DNA of 40,011 nt from CAYMLQ01 sp964390795. GTDB lineage: Bacteria > Verrucomicrobiota > Kiritimatiellia > RFP12 > UBA1067. The notes beneath the pieces were generated by a model. That model ran no database searches. It saw only the letters and a list, made by a program, of their open reading frames with translations, and was not told where the DNA came from. The position numbers and the translations under genes were made by a program. The first letter of the stretch is position 1, and each line of letters starts with the position of its first letter. The stretch spans positions 1 through 40,011 of the forward strand of contig CAYMLQ010000014.1 of the NCBI GenBank assembly GCA_964390795.1, given 5' to 3'. Positions 1-8,735 of this stretch are shown in pieces.

Positions 1-274
1 TGCCAATCATGGGAATCGGCATGTCGCCGGCCAAGCCTATGGGATGCTAGTGAATTCAATCTTGTAAATCATGTAATCCTGGCCAAAAATACCGAATTTT
101 GTGGCTGTACAGACTACTAGGCATGGTACACGGACTCAGCTCTGTGTTCAAAAGCCGCCCTCTTCCTTCTCCGAATCACTGGAGCTTGATCGTATGAGGC
201 TACTCGATACCTTGAGCGTTGCGCGTTCCCTTCGCTCTCCGCCTTTTCGCCGCGCGGAGGGGCTCGCGTCGGTG
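1..274. other. Left-edge non-coding or start-uncertain region
   Basis: I see no convincing gene here. A short reading frame open from the left edge ends at a TAG at 52-54 and could be the last few residues of a gene lying outside the window, but nothing in it is recognisable. The region carries a small tandem repeat at 58-82. The downstream gene can be read open back to a GTG at 101, but the predicted protein before residue 59 of that reading looks unlike a natural N-terminus, so I treat this stretch as upstream DNA. Confidence 0.5.
58..82. repeat. Short tandem repeat, AATCxTGT-like units
   Basis: Three consecutive 8-base units are visible: AATCTTGT (58-65), AATCATGT (67-74) and AATCCTGG (75-82). 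The pattern resembles the iterated octamer/nonamer intergenic repeats seen in several PVC-group genomes, but that comparison is from memory. No function is evident. Confidence 0.45.
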
Positions 275-3200
275 ATGCGTCTGGGCTTCTCGCTGGCTCT
301 ACTAGGAATGGCAGCGGTCTGCCCGGCGCGCGAGCCGGCCGACCCCGACCACCGGCCGGCCTACATGCTGAGCATCGACGGCGATGAGACGCTGGCGCTG
401 GCGTGCGGGCTGACCGTGCCCAAGATCAGAGACGCGCGGGGCTTCCCGCACGGGGGCGTGGACTTGTGGCGCTCCCACCCGTGCGAAGAGAATCGCTCCG
501 ACGCCCTCGAGCTTTGGCGAGCGGATCAGTTCGTCGCCGCGTGGCGCGACCCCGGCTCGAACGGGGTCTCGCTGCTGAGGTTGGCGTACCCATTCCCATA
601 CGGCTTGCGGCCCGGGCAGTTGCTGCCCGCGAGCACCTATCTTCGCGATGCGCGGGCGTTAGCCTCCGTTGGATATCCCGCCGTCGCACAGGAACATATT
701 GAGGACTGGCTCAGTTACTACTACCAGTCCGGTTCGACCGGCGTGGTGCCTTTTCAGGCGGTGTCGACCCTGGCGCGTGTGGAGGCCTTTGAGACGTGTA
801 CGCGCTATGACGGGGAGGCAGCCGGCAACCTGTACAGGGTCTATGTGTTCAAGCTCAAAGGCGACGGGAAGACGCCGCTCCCCGGCGAGGCCTGGTTCGC
901 GCTACAGCTCCGGTCGGAGCGTGCCTTCGGCGTCGCGGATGACGATTTTGCAGAAGAGTTCTTGAGAGGTGTCAAGGTCGACCCCGCGGCGCTTGCCGCC
1001 GAGCGCGCCTTCTGGGACGGCGAGCCGTTCGACACGTTCTCGTGCGCCAACGCCGTGCGCGGCGTCCGTAACCTCGGGGGTGAATGGCAAGTATTCCAGT
1101 ACGGGAACTTCTGCCTGATCACGGATAATCTGGTGGCCTTCGAGACCGCCCAGGAAGGGTTGGAAGCGCAGCAGAAAGCCTATGATTTGTTCCCGACGGT
1201 GCTCTTCCCGTTCGGCCCGGCCGCGGCGGGCGACGTCTGCGTGATCCGTGTTTACGCCACGGCGTGGGAGTTTGAGGACAGCGTGCCGCAGACGCGAAAG
1301 TGGGCGGGCGGCATGTACGTGCCGGGCAGCGACGAGATCGTCATGCGCGGGTGGTCGCGTGCGGGCACCGTTCACGAATGCACGCACCGCTATCTCCGCG
1401 TTGCAAGCGGGCGGCGAGGACTCTCCGTCTGGTTCAATGAAGGGTTCGCCTGCTATTTCGGCGGCTGCAAAGTGTCGGACGGGCGGCTCGTCGCGCAACC
1501 TGTCGATAGCAACCACATGCTGATTGCGATGATCCGGCAGGGGGAGCGCCAAACGGTCGCGGACATTTTCACGGTGGAGGATTTCTACCAGGACAAAGCG
1601 ATGGAGCGGAACCCGGACGATCCGACCGCCGCGCTCAAGCGCGCCAAAAACTACGCCTCGGCCTGGGGCGTCATCTATTTTCTGCGAGAGGCTCCGACCC
1701 GCTATCCCGGCAAAGGTTACGAGACGCTCATCCCCCTCTACTGGGAGACGCTGCAGCGGACCGGGAATCCCGAGAAGGCGACAGAGGCCGTCCTGCGGAA
1801 TATGATGAAGTCCAGCTTTCTGGCGGACTTTTGCGACTATTTTATGACGTTTGCGGATAGTGAAGAAACGCGTGCGAAGCAGCAGCGGCGGCGGCTGCTT
1901 GTGGGCGACTTCGAGCATAGCGAGTTTCTTCCCCGCGCGCGACAGCCTGATTTTGCGGAACTCATGTTCGGCGACGGCGTGTCTGGCGATGGCCGACTCG
2001 ATGCGGGCCGTGCCGGGTACAAGAAGAACGCAGCAGGCGAGAGGACTGCAACGGTTCAGCCTGCACGGCGAAAGAACGTTGAAAACCATTCCGGCGCAAC
2101 GGCGGCGCGGGCGGGGCCGCGCGCGAACTGGGCGGCCGTCGCGACGGGCGCGCTGACGCTCGGCATCGCGCTGGTGTGGGGGTGGCGGTGGTTCAAAACC
2201 GGCAGGCTGTTTGTTCTCGCGCTGCTTCTTGCGGCGGGCAGGCTTTTCGGGGAAGGCGCCGAGACCAACGGCTACACCCTTGTCTATCGAGTCATCGGCG
2301 ATGTGGCCGTGCTCGGCGACGGTGCCACCTGCGCCGTCACTCCGAAGCCTGAAGGCAAGTTTGAGCTTCCCGAGAAGCTGGACGGACATCCCGTCGCAGG
2401 GATCGGCGCCTATGCGTTCTCCGAGTGCGAGGAGCTGACCGCCCTGACGCTTCCCAAGACGTTGACGGAGATCGGAGAATGCGCATTCTATGGCTGCCGC
2501 GAGTTGAAGGAGATCTCGCTTCCCGAGTCTGTGGCGGAAATAGGCGCGGGGGCTTTCTTCCTGTGCAGCAACCTCCGACGCGTGTCGATCCCGCAGCACG
2601 TCACGGTCGTCCCGGAGTGGGCGTTCGGTCGCTGCTTCAGGCTGTCCTCGGTACAGTTCGGCAAGAATGTGGGAGCCATCGGCAACGAGGCGTTCCTCGG
2701 CTGTGCCGCGCTGACCGCTGTCGAGCTTCCGAAGTCGGTCGCCGTTATCGGCGACCGGGCTTTCAAGTGGTGCTCCGGCCTTCAGACGGCAGTGCTCGAA
2801 GGGCCGGTCACCGCCATCGGCAGCGAGGTGTTCGCTGGGTGTACGGACTTGAGCGAGGTCGCGCTTCCTGAGACCGTAACCGTGCTCGGTGAAGGCGCTT
2901 TCAAGTGGTGCTCCGCCCTGCGCCGGCTTAAGGTTCCCGAACACGTAACCGTGATCGGGAGCCACGCGTTCTACGGCTGTCGCGGGCTTGAGTCCCTCGC
3001 GATTCCCGATGCGGTTGCCGAGATCGGCGACTACGCGTTTAGCGGCTGTCAGAGTCTGGAGCATCTCGAACTCGGAGAAGGTGTCGCCGTGCTTGGGAGC
3101 CACGCGTTCTACGCGTGCTCGGCTCTCTCCTCGATCGCGTTCCCCGCATCGCTCGCAGACATCGGTGACGCCGCGTTTTCCCGTTGTTCCGCGCTCTTCT

Positions 3201-3721
3201 CGGTGACGCTTCCCCCGTCGCTGACAGTCCTGGAGGCAGGGGTGTTCCGCGAATGCACCGGCCTTGTGAGCGTGACCCTTCCGCCTTCCGTGACGGTCAT
3301 CGGCGAGGCGGCGTTCGAGCAGTGTTCGCGCCTGTCGTCTGTGACGCTGCCGGATTCGGTCAGGGCGCTCGGCGCCTCGGCCTTTGCAGGCTGCGTCGGG
3401 TTAAGTCAGGTGACGCTCGGGAAAGCGGTATCCAAGATCGGGTCGAGTGCGTTCCGCAATTGTGAGGGCCTTCGGAGTCTGGAGGTTCCGGCCTCCGTGA
3501 CGGGTATCGGTGGCAAGGCGTTCGAGAGGTGCGACCGGTTGTTTGCTGTCTATTATGGGGGAAACGCGCCCGCTGCCGGCGCGGATATCTATGCCGTTAC
3601 GCCCGACATGCTGACCAGCTACGTCTTGCCCGGCACGACAGGCTGGCGGACGCCTATTCCCGGTGAGTGGAAGGATCGTCCTATTCAGTACCAGGCGCTG
3701 ATTCCCGCCGCAGAGGAGTAG
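275..3721 (+). CDS. Secreted metallopeptidase-like / BspA leucine-rich-repeat fusion protein
   Basis: A 1148-residue protein. I chose the ATG at 275 over the GTG at 101 because it starts a clear signal peptide (MRLGFSLALLGMAAVCPA) and follows GGAGGGG at 256-262. The N-terminal ~550 residues carry HECTH (nucleotides 1373-1387) and, 18 residues later, a Glu in FNEGFA, the HExxH...E layout of gluzincin-type zinc peptidases (DUF1570/peptidase-MA-like). Around nucleotides 2129-2250 two hydrophobic segments are separated by a short Lys/Arg loop. The C-terminal ~480 residues are 17 repeats of about 23 residues with the pattern IGxxAFxxCxxLxxVxLPxSV, typical of BspA-like surface LRRs (LRR_5). The predicted topology puts peptidase and LRR both outside the membrane, joined by a hairpin. 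The second hydrophobic segment resembles a signal peptide, so the gene may be an old fusion of two genes. Catalytic activity is inferred. Confidence 0.85.
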   Translation: MRLGFSLALLGMAAVCPAREPADPDHRPAYMLSIDGDETLALACGLTVPKIRDARGFPHGGVDLWRSHPCEENRSDALELWRADQFVAAWRDPGSNGVSLLRLAYPFPYGLRPGQLLPASTYLRDARALASVGYPAVAQEHIEDWLSYYYQSGSTGVVPFQAVSTLARVEAFETCTRYDGEAAGNLYRVYVFKLKGDGKTPLPGEAWFALQLRSERAFGVADDDFAEEFLRGVKVDPAALAAERAFWDGEPFDTFSCANAVRGVRNLGGEWQVFQYGNFCLITDNLVAFETAQEGLEAQQKAYDLFPTVLFPFGPAAAGDVCVIRVYATAWEFEDSVPQTRKWAGGMYVPGSDEIVMRGWSRAGTVHECTHRYLRVASGRRGLSVWFNEGFACYFGGCKVSDGRLVAQPVDSNHMLIAMIRQGERQTVADIFTVEDFYQDKAMERNPDDPTAALKRAKNYASAWGVIYFLREAPTRYPGKGYETLIPLYWETLQRTGNPEKATEAVLRNMMKSSFLADFCDYFMTFADSEETRAKQQRRRLLVGDFEHSEFLPRARQPDFAELMFGDGVSGDGRLDAGRAGYKKNAAGERTATVQPARRKNVENHSGATAARAGPRANWAAVATGALTLGIALVWGWRWFKTGRLFVLALLLAAGRLFGEGAETNGYTLVYRVIGDVAVLGDGATCAVTPKPEGKFELPEKLDGHPVAGIGAYAFSECEELTALTLPKTLTEIGECAFYGCRELKEISLPESVAEIGAGAFFLCSNLRRVSIPQHVTVVPEWAFGRCFRLSSVQFGKNVGAIGNEAFLGCAALTAVELPKSVAVIGDRAFKWCSGLQTAVLEGPVTAIGSEVFAGCTDLSEVALPETVTVLGEGAFKWCSALRRLKVPEHVTVIGSHAFYGCRGLESLAIPDAVAEIGDYAFSGCQSLEHLELGEGVAVLGSHAFYACSALSSIAFPASLADIGDAAFSRCSALFSVTLPPSLTVLEAGVFRECTGLVSVTLPPSVTVIGEAAFEQCSRLSSVTLPDSVRALGASAFAGCVGLSQVTLGKAVSKIGSSAFRNCEGLRSLEVPASVTGIGGKAFERCDRLFAVYYGGNAPAAGADIYAVTPDMLTSYVLPGTTGWRTPIPGEWKDRPIQYQALIPAAEE

Positions 3722-3749
3722 GCGCTCAGGCGGTTGGCTTGCCAAGCGG

Positions 3750-5174
3750 TTACGCCCCGCGCGCGGCCGCCGCGTCGCGGTACTTGTAGAAGGCGGTCTG
3801 GAAGGTGAAGAGGATCGCCACCACAAATGTCAGGCCGGCATACAGCAGAAAACGCGAGGTGCTCACGGAGGCGTGGTGGGCGCCGGCGCCCGTGCCGGGC
3901 ATGAGCTTCGTGATGCCCACGACCAGCAGGTTGCCGAACGCGATCGTCAGCAGCCAGAAGCTCATGATCGTGCTTTTCATTTCCGGTGCGGCCTCGCGGA
4001 AGGCGAATTCGAGTCCGGTCGTCGAAATCAGAACTTCGGCGAGGGTGAGGATCAGGTACGGCACGAGCTGAAGCAGCACGCAGAGTTCCGAACCGCCTTC
4101 CAGACGGTACTGGATTGCGGCGACCACGAGATAGGAGAGCGCGCCCAGAAACATGCCTGCGGCCATGCGCCGCAGCGGCGCCGCATGTTTGCCGATCCGC
4201 GGGTAGATCCGCAGGGTGAGCCACGGCACCAGGAGCATCACGAGGACGGGGTTTGCGGACTGCATCTGTTCTGCGCCGATCATCAGCCCGAACACCTTGA
4301 TCGAAACCATGGTCTGCCCCTGAAGCACCCAGGTGGAGTTGGTCTGGTCAAAGAGGGACCAGAAAGCGGGCACCAGCGCGAAAATGAACAGGATGGGGGG
4401 CACCGACCGGGCCGCCTCGATCTCCCGCTGGCTGAAACGGTTGCGAGCGCCTTCCCAGAATGTTTGCCCTGGCGCGCGTTTGGCGAGAAGCGCATGAAAA
4501 AAGACGGAGAAGAAACCGGCGGTCTTGGTTTCGCGGCTGGGGGGTACCCGCACGTAGTGCTGGGTGCCCAGCCAGAAGATGAACGTCGCGATGGCCATCA
4601 GAATGCCGGGAACTCCGAACGCGAGTCCGTAGCCCCAACGGTCCTTAACCCACGGGATCACGAGGAAAGAGAAGAACGAGCCGAAGTTGATCGCCCAGTA
4701 GAAGGCCCCGTAGGCTTTCCGCAGAAGGTGCGACTGCGAGGGGCTAAACTGGTCACCCATGAATGCGGAGACACAGGGCTTGATGCCGCCGGAGCCGAAC
4801 GCAATCAGCGCGAGGCCGATGGAGAGGCAGGCGAGCTTTCCGTCCACACCGCCCGCCAGGTCGCTGCACGCCAGCACGCCATGCCCCGCGCAGTAGAAAA
4901 GCGAGACCCACAGGATCGTGTGGTAACGGCCGATGAACTTATCCGAGATCCAGGCGCCCAAGAGCGGCATGAAATAATTGACGAAAACGAAGAGGTGGAT
5001 CATGCCGGTCGCCGTGTCCGCGTTCTGCCCCAGCCCGCCTTTCAGAACGCTTCCGGTGATATAGCCGGCTAGAACGCTTCGCATCCCATAGTAGCTGAAC
5101 CGTTCGCACGCCTCGTTGCCGACGATGTACTTGATCTGCGCGGGCCAGCGGGCCGTGCTTGTGTGTGTCTCCAT
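3750..5174 (-). CDS. POT/PTR-family proton-dependent oligopeptide transporter
   Basis: A 474-residue integral membrane protein of the POT (PTR2, MFS) family, which imports di- and tripeptides or related solutes with protons across the cytoplasmic membrane. The family signature ExxERFxYYG is present at residues 21-30 (EACERFSYYG), and a second PTR motif, GGIKPCVSAFMGDQF, follows about 100 residues later. Length and multiple hydrophobic helices fit the family. The frame is open upstream to 5312, but the ATG at 5174 is preceded by AAGGAG at good spacing and starts just before the conserved motif. It lies 25 bp downstream of the PIN-domain toxin on the same strand, so it may be co-transcribed with the toxin-antitoxin pair. 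Its 3' end faces the LRR gene with a 28-bp gap. The exact substrate cannot be read from sequence. Confidence 0.92.
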   Translation of the reverse strand: METHTSTARWPAQIKYIVGNEACERFSYYGMRSVLAGYITGSVLKGGLGQNADTATGMIHLFVFVNYFMPLLGAWISDKFIGRYHTILWVSLFYCAGHGVLACSDLAGGVDGKLACLSIGLALIAFGSGGIKPCVSAFMGDQFSPSQSHLLRKAYGAFYWAINFGSFFSFLVIPWVKDRWGYGLAFGVPGILMAIATFIFWLGTQHYVRVPPSRETKTAGFFSVFFHALLAKRAPGQTFWEGARNRFSQREIEAARSVPPILFIFALVPAFWSLFDQTNSTWVLQGQTMVSIKVFGLMIGAEQMQSANPVLVMLLVPWLTLRIYPRIGKHAAPLRRMAAGMFLGALSYLVVAAIQYRLEGGSELCVLLQLVPYLILTLAEVLISTTGLEFAFREAAPEMKSTIMSFWLLTIAFGNLLVVGITKLMPGTGAGAHHASVSTSRFLLYAGLTFVVAILFTFQTAFYKYRDAAAARGA

Positions 5175-5199
5175 GCGCTGCTCCTTTTCGTCGAATGGT

Positions 5200-5613
5200 T
5201 CACACGCGTTCGACCCGCAACCCCGCCGCTTTGGCAGCCACGATCTGTCGGTTGTCCGCTGAGGCGAACAGGTCGGCTTCCCAGGCAAGGGCGCAGGCGA
5301 TGTGGATGGCATCCATGGCTCGTAGCGTGTTCGTCTCCAGCACTCTGATGCTCAACTGGACGACCTCTGGCGTCAGGTTGATAATGACGGCATCGCGCAC
5401 ATCTGCGGAGAGGCGGCTCTTGGCCTGAGCGTACTCCGTCCGGGTGAGCAGACGTTCGCGGAGCCGACGGCTCAACGCCGAGATGATCTCCGGCACGCAG
5501 ATCACGCTGAGTCCCAAGTCTTTCGCCAAGGAACAAAGCCGCTCGACGGTCTCACTTCCCGCTTCTTCGACAAACCGCTTCGAGAAGGCGGAGGAGTCAA
5601 GGAACAGTTTCAT
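5200..5613 (-). CDS. vapC: VapC-like PIN-domain toxin (ribonuclease)
   Basis: A 137-residue PIN-domain protein. PIN toxins are Mg2+-dependent RNases that are neutralised by a partner antitoxin. The acidic residues of the active site are visible: Asp6 in MKLFLDSSAF, Glu42 in VPEIISAL, Asp101 in LRAMDAIHIA and Asp120 in FASADNRQ. I chose the ATG at 5613 because it begins the conserved first strand and follows GGAGGAG; the longer frame to 5769 adds a sequence that overlaps the antitoxin gene. Its start lies inside the antitoxin's 3' end (17-bp overlap), the usual arrangement of a coupled toxin-antitoxin operon. Which RNA it cuts is unknown. Confidence 0.9.
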   Translation of the reverse strand: MKLFLDSSAFSKRFVEEAGSETVERLCSLAKDLGLSVICVPEIISALSRRLRERLLTRTEYAQAKSRLSADVRDAVIINLTPEVVQLSIRVLETNTLRAMDAIHIACALAWEADLFASADNRQIVAAKAAGLRVERV

Positions 5614-5827
5614 GCTCACGCTCCTCCAAGATCGCGGCCGCCAATCCCGCGCCCCTGGCGGACAGGCGCAGGGCAGGACGCTTCCAGGACGGCTGCAGGG
5701 CAACTGCGGGCGACACTTCGGCGATCGGGCGACCGTGGCGAAGCACGAGAAGGGACTCCCCGCGCTCAACGGCTGATAAAAGATCCGAGGCTCTGCTTCT
5801 GAACTCTGTGAAATTGACGGTGCGCAT
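5597..5827 (-). CDS. vapB: Phd/YefM-type antitoxin
   Basis: A 76-residue protein starting MRTVNFTEFRSRASDLLSAV and continuing ERGESLLVLRHGRPIAEVSP, the classic Phd/YefM DNA-binding fold pattern (short strand, helix, ...V.RHG.P.A.l.P). Antitoxins of this type bind the PIN toxin through their C-terminus and autoregulate the operon. I chose the ATG at 5827, which has GGAG about 8 bases upstream; the frame continues to 5884 but those codons run into the promoter. It overlaps the toxin gene by 17 bp. The symbol vapB is used for the partner of a PIN toxin; by fold it could equally be called phd-like. Confidence 0.88.
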   Translation of the reverse strand: MRTVNFTEFRSRASDLLSAVERGESLLVLRHGRPIAEVSPAVALQPSWKRPALRLSARGAGLAAAILEEREHETVP

Positions 5828-5849
5828 GACGTACTCCGATCTGTCCATA

Positions 5850-5878
5850 ACTGTACAGACTGTTGTGCAGACCGTCAA
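5850..5878 (-). promoter_or_regulatory. Promoter with candidate operator for the toxin-antitoxin operon
   Basis: Read on the minus strand, TTGACG (5873-5878) is followed after exactly 17 bp by TACAGT (5850-5855), 22 bp upstream of the antitoxin ATG. Between and overlapping the two boxes are two direct repeats, TGTACAGAC (5852-5860) and TGTGCAGAC (5864-5872), 12 bp apart, about one helical turn. Such placement suits an autoregulatory operator bound by the antitoxin. The operator role is inference. Confidence 0.65.
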
Positions 5879-5954
5879 CAGCAACTTCCACTGGCAGAGT
5901 TTTTCATTGTCCGAGTGAGCCCGTTCGGGTTACTGTGATAGCCGGTTTCACGTC

Positions 5955-5971
5955 CCCCGACGGATTCGGGG
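5955..5971 (+). other. Possible stem-loop upstream of the M16 peptidase gene
   Basis: CCCCGA (5955-5960) and TCGGGG (5966-5971) form a perfect 6-bp stem with a 5-base loop, 24 bp before the ATG at 5996. It has no following T-run, so it is not a normal terminator; it may be a 5' leader structure or chance in GC-rich DNA. Confidence 0.3.
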
Positions 5972-5995
5972 CAAAACAGCGCAAGCAGGGAATTG

Positions 5996-8734
5996 ATGAA
6001 AAAGACAAACGCACTCCTTTTCTCGTTAGGGTTGGTTCTCTTCGCCGCCGCGAAGCCGGCTGCGACGGAGATCGACATTCCCTTCACCCGCTTCGTTCTC
6101 GACAACGGGCTCACGCTGCTTGTCCACGAAGACCACAAGGCGCCCATCGTGGCCGTGAACACGTGGTATCACGTCGGCTCGAAGAACGAGAAGCCGGGCA
6201 AGACCGGCTTCGCACATCTGTTCGAGCATCTGATGTTCAACGGCAGCGAGCACTTCAACGACGATTTCTTCAAGGCCACGGAGAAGGTCGGCGCCACCGA
6301 TATGAATGGCACCACCAGCGAAGACCGCACGAATTACTTTGAGAACGCGCCGAAGGACGCGCTGGACTACCTGCTCTGGCTCGAGTCCGACCGCATGGGG
6401 CACATGGTGGGCGCGATCACTCAGGCTCGGCTTGACGAGCAGCGCGGCGTGGTGCAGAACGAGAAGCGCCAGTACGAGAACCAGCCGTACGCCATCGCTT
6501 ACCAGCTTATTACCAAGAGCATCTGGCCCGTCGGCCACCCGTACTCGTGGCCCGTCATCGGCTCGATGGAGGATCTGAATGCCGCTTCGCTCGACGACGT
6601 CCGCGACTGGTTCAAGACCTACTACGGCGCGGCCAACGCCACGCTCGTCGTGGCCGGCGACGTCACGCCGCAAGAGGCGCTGGAAAAAGTGAAGCGGTAT
6701 TTCGGAGCCGTGCCTCCCGGTCCGCCTGTGGCGCGGCACGCCTCCTGGATCGCCAAGCGCAGCGGCACGCAGCGCCAGCGCGTGCAGGACCGCGTGCCCC
6801 AGGCGCGCCTGTACAAAGTGTGGAACATCCCGAACTACGGCACGGCCGAGGGTAGCTACCTCGAACTCATCGGCGAGGTGCTCTCCGGCGGCAAGACGTC
6901 GCGCCTCTACAAGCGGCTGGTCTATGATGAGCGGATCGCCACGGAGGTGAGCGCCTATGCGGATCTGAGCGAGATCGCAGGCACATTCAACATCACCGCC
7001 ACGGTCGTGGCCGGTGTGGAACTCGCCCGGATAGAGAAGGCCGTCGACGAGGAGCTGGCGCGCTTTCTGAAAGAGGGACCTGCGCCGCGCGAGCTGCGGC
7101 GAGTGAAGACGGGGGGCGAGGCGGCCTTCATCCGGGGCATCGAGCGCATCGGCGGGTTCGGCGGCAAGTCCGACCAACTGGCACTGAACAGCGTTTATCT
7201 CGGCGCGCCCGACGCTTACAAAGTCCGCTTGAACGAGGTTCGCGAGGCGACGGCACGGCAGCTCCGGGACACGGCGCGGGCGTGGCTTTCCGACGGTCAG
7301 TACGTGCTCGAAGTCCGCCCGTTCCCGAGTTACGCCAGCAGCGGCAAGGATGTGGACCGCACCAGGCTGCCCGTTCCCGAGATCACGCCGGAGGTTCGCT
7401 TTCCTGCCGTGCAGCGCGCCACGCTCTCCAACGGGCTCAAGGTCGTTCTTGCCGAACGAGCCAGCATTCCGGTTGTCCAGTTCAACCTGCTGGTCGATGC
7501 CGGTTTCGCGGCGGACCCGTCCGTCGCGCCCGGCACCGCGCGGCTCGCGATGGACATGCTCACCGAAGGAACGAAGCGGCGCACGGCGCTGGAAATCAGC
7601 GAGGAGCTGGAACTGTTGGGGGCGCATCTGGGTGCGGGCTGTTCGTTGGACACGTGCACGGTCTCGCTCAATACGCTGAGTAAAAACCTCGACGCCGCAC
7701 TCGACCTCTTTGCGGACGTGATCCTCAACCCGGCCTTTCCCGAGGCGGACTTCAGGCGTCGTCAAGAGCAGCGGATGGCCTCGATCCAGCGTGAAAAAAG
7801 CGAGCCGGTCACCATGGGCCTGCGCGTCATGCCGCGGGTGCTCTACGGTCCGAAGCACGCCTACGGCAACCCGCTCACCGGCACCGGAACTGAGGCGAGC
7901 GTCGCGCGGCTGACAGCCGCCGACCTGGTGCGTTTCCACGGCGCGTGGTTTCGCCCCAACAACGCCACGCTGGTGGTCGCCGGCGACATCACGCTCGCAG
8001 CGGTCGTGCCCAAGCTCGAGCGCCTGTTCTCCGCATGGCCCGTCGCCGAGGTGCCGAAGAAGAATATCGGCCCCGTGCCGTTGCCCGAGAAGCCCACCGT
8101 GACGCTTATCGATCGCCCCGGCTCGATCCAATCGGTCATCTTCGTCGGCAATGTCGCGCCGCCGAAGGCGAACGCCGACGAGCTGGCGATCGAGGCGATG
8201 AACCTCGTGCTGGGCGGCGCCTTCACCTCGCGCATCAACATGAACCTGCGCGAGGACAAGCACTGGACCTACGGCGCGCGGACCACCATCGCGGCGGCCT
8301 GCGGCCCTCGGCCGTTCTGGGCCTCGGTGCAGGTGCAGTCCGACAAGACCCAGGAGACGCTGCGCGAACTCGACAGCGAGTTCCGCGGCATCATCGGTGC
8401 GCGGCCTGTCACGCAGGAGGAGTTCGCCCGCACGGTCAACAACCAAGCGCTCAAGCTGCCCGGCACCTGGGAGACGATCAGCAGCGTGGCCGAAGCGCTC
8501 AACGAGATCGTCAGCTTCGGCCTGCCCGACGACACTCACCAGACGCGTTCGTCCCGCCTTCAGGCGCTGACGCGCGAGAATCTCAGCGACGCCGCCAGGA
8601 AGGTCGTGCAGGCGGACCGGCTGTCGTGGGTGGTGGTGGGCGACCGCGCGAAAATCGAGGCCGGCATCCGCGAACTGAACCTCGGCGAGGTGCGGTTCGC
8701 CGACGCGGACGGCAAGCCCGTGTCGAAGGAGTGA
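5996..8734 (+). CDS. M16-family zinc peptidase, two-module (pitrilysin/insulinase type)
   Basis: A 912-residue exported peptidase beginning with a signal peptide (MKKTNALLFSLGLVLFAAAK). The first M16 module has the inverted zinc motif HLFEH at residues 74-78 (His74, His78, catalytic Glu77) and the third ligand Glu156 in RGVVQNEKRQYEN. The second half is a homologous module (residues ~480-900) in which the HxxEH position reads LAMDMLTEGT, so it lacks zinc ligands and probably only builds the peptide-holding chamber, as in other two-module M16 enzymes. The function is degradation of short peptides or processing in the periplasm. The ATG at 5996 follows AGGGA; a TTG at 5993 would add one residue. 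It converges with the next gene, leaving one base between the two stop codons. Confidence 0.93.
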   Translation: MKKTNALLFSLGLVLFAAAKPAATEIDIPFTRFVLDNGLTLLVHEDHKAPIVAVNTWYHVGSKNEKPGKTGFAHLFEHLMFNGSEHFNDDFFKATEKVGATDMNGTTSEDRTNYFENAPKDALDYLLWLESDRMGHMVGAITQARLDEQRGVVQNEKRQYENQPYAIAYQLITKSIWPVGHPYSWPVIGSMEDLNAASLDDVRDWFKTYYGAANATLVVAGDVTPQEALEKVKRYFGAVPPGPPVARHASWIAKRSGTQRQRVQDRVPQARLYKVWNIPNYGTAEGSYLELIGEVLSGGKTSRLYKRLVYDERIATEVSAYADLSEIAGTFNITATVVAGVELARIEKAVDEELARFLKEGPAPRELRRVKTGGEAAFIRGIERIGGFGGKSDQLALNSVYLGAPDAYKVRLNEVREATARQLRDTARAWLSDGQYVLEVRPFPSYASSGKDVDRTRLPVPEITPEVRFPAVQRATLSNGLKVVLAERASIPVVQFNLLVDAGFAADPSVAPGTARLAMDMLTEGTKRRTALEISEELELLGAHLGAGCSLDTCTVSLNTLSKNLDAALDLFADVILNPAFPEADFRRRQEQRMASIQREKSEPVTMGLRVMPRVLYGPKHAYGNPLTGTGTEASVARLTAADLVRFHGAWFRPNNATLVVAGDITLAAVVPKLERLFSAWPVAEVPKKNIGPVPLPEKPTVTLIDRPGSIQSVIFVGNVAPPKANADELAIEAMNLVLGGAFTSRINMNLREDKHWTYGARTTIAAACGPRPFWASVQVQSDKTQETLRELDSEFRGIIGARPVTQEEFARTVNNQALKLPGTWETISSVAEALNEIVSFGLPDDTHQTRSSRLQALTRENLSDAARKVVQADRLSWVVVGDRAKIEAGIRELNLGEVRFADADGKPVSKE

Positions 8735-8735
8735 C

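Noticed and set aside
902..3103. Long minus-strand open frame opposite the LRR gene
   Set aside because: It lies antisense to a protein with clear repeats and motifs; its predicted product is Arg/His/Ala-rich with no domain pattern, as expected of a shadow frame in GC-rich DNA.
3734..3745. Terminator between the LRR gene and the transporter
   Set aside because: TTGGC-TT-GCCAA is only a 5-bp stem with a 2-base loop and no T-run on either side.
3873..5072. Plus-strand frame of about 400 codons opposite the POT transporter
   Set aside because: The antisense product is hydrophilic and Glu/Arg/His-rich, the mirror of a membrane protein; the minus strand has the POT signature.
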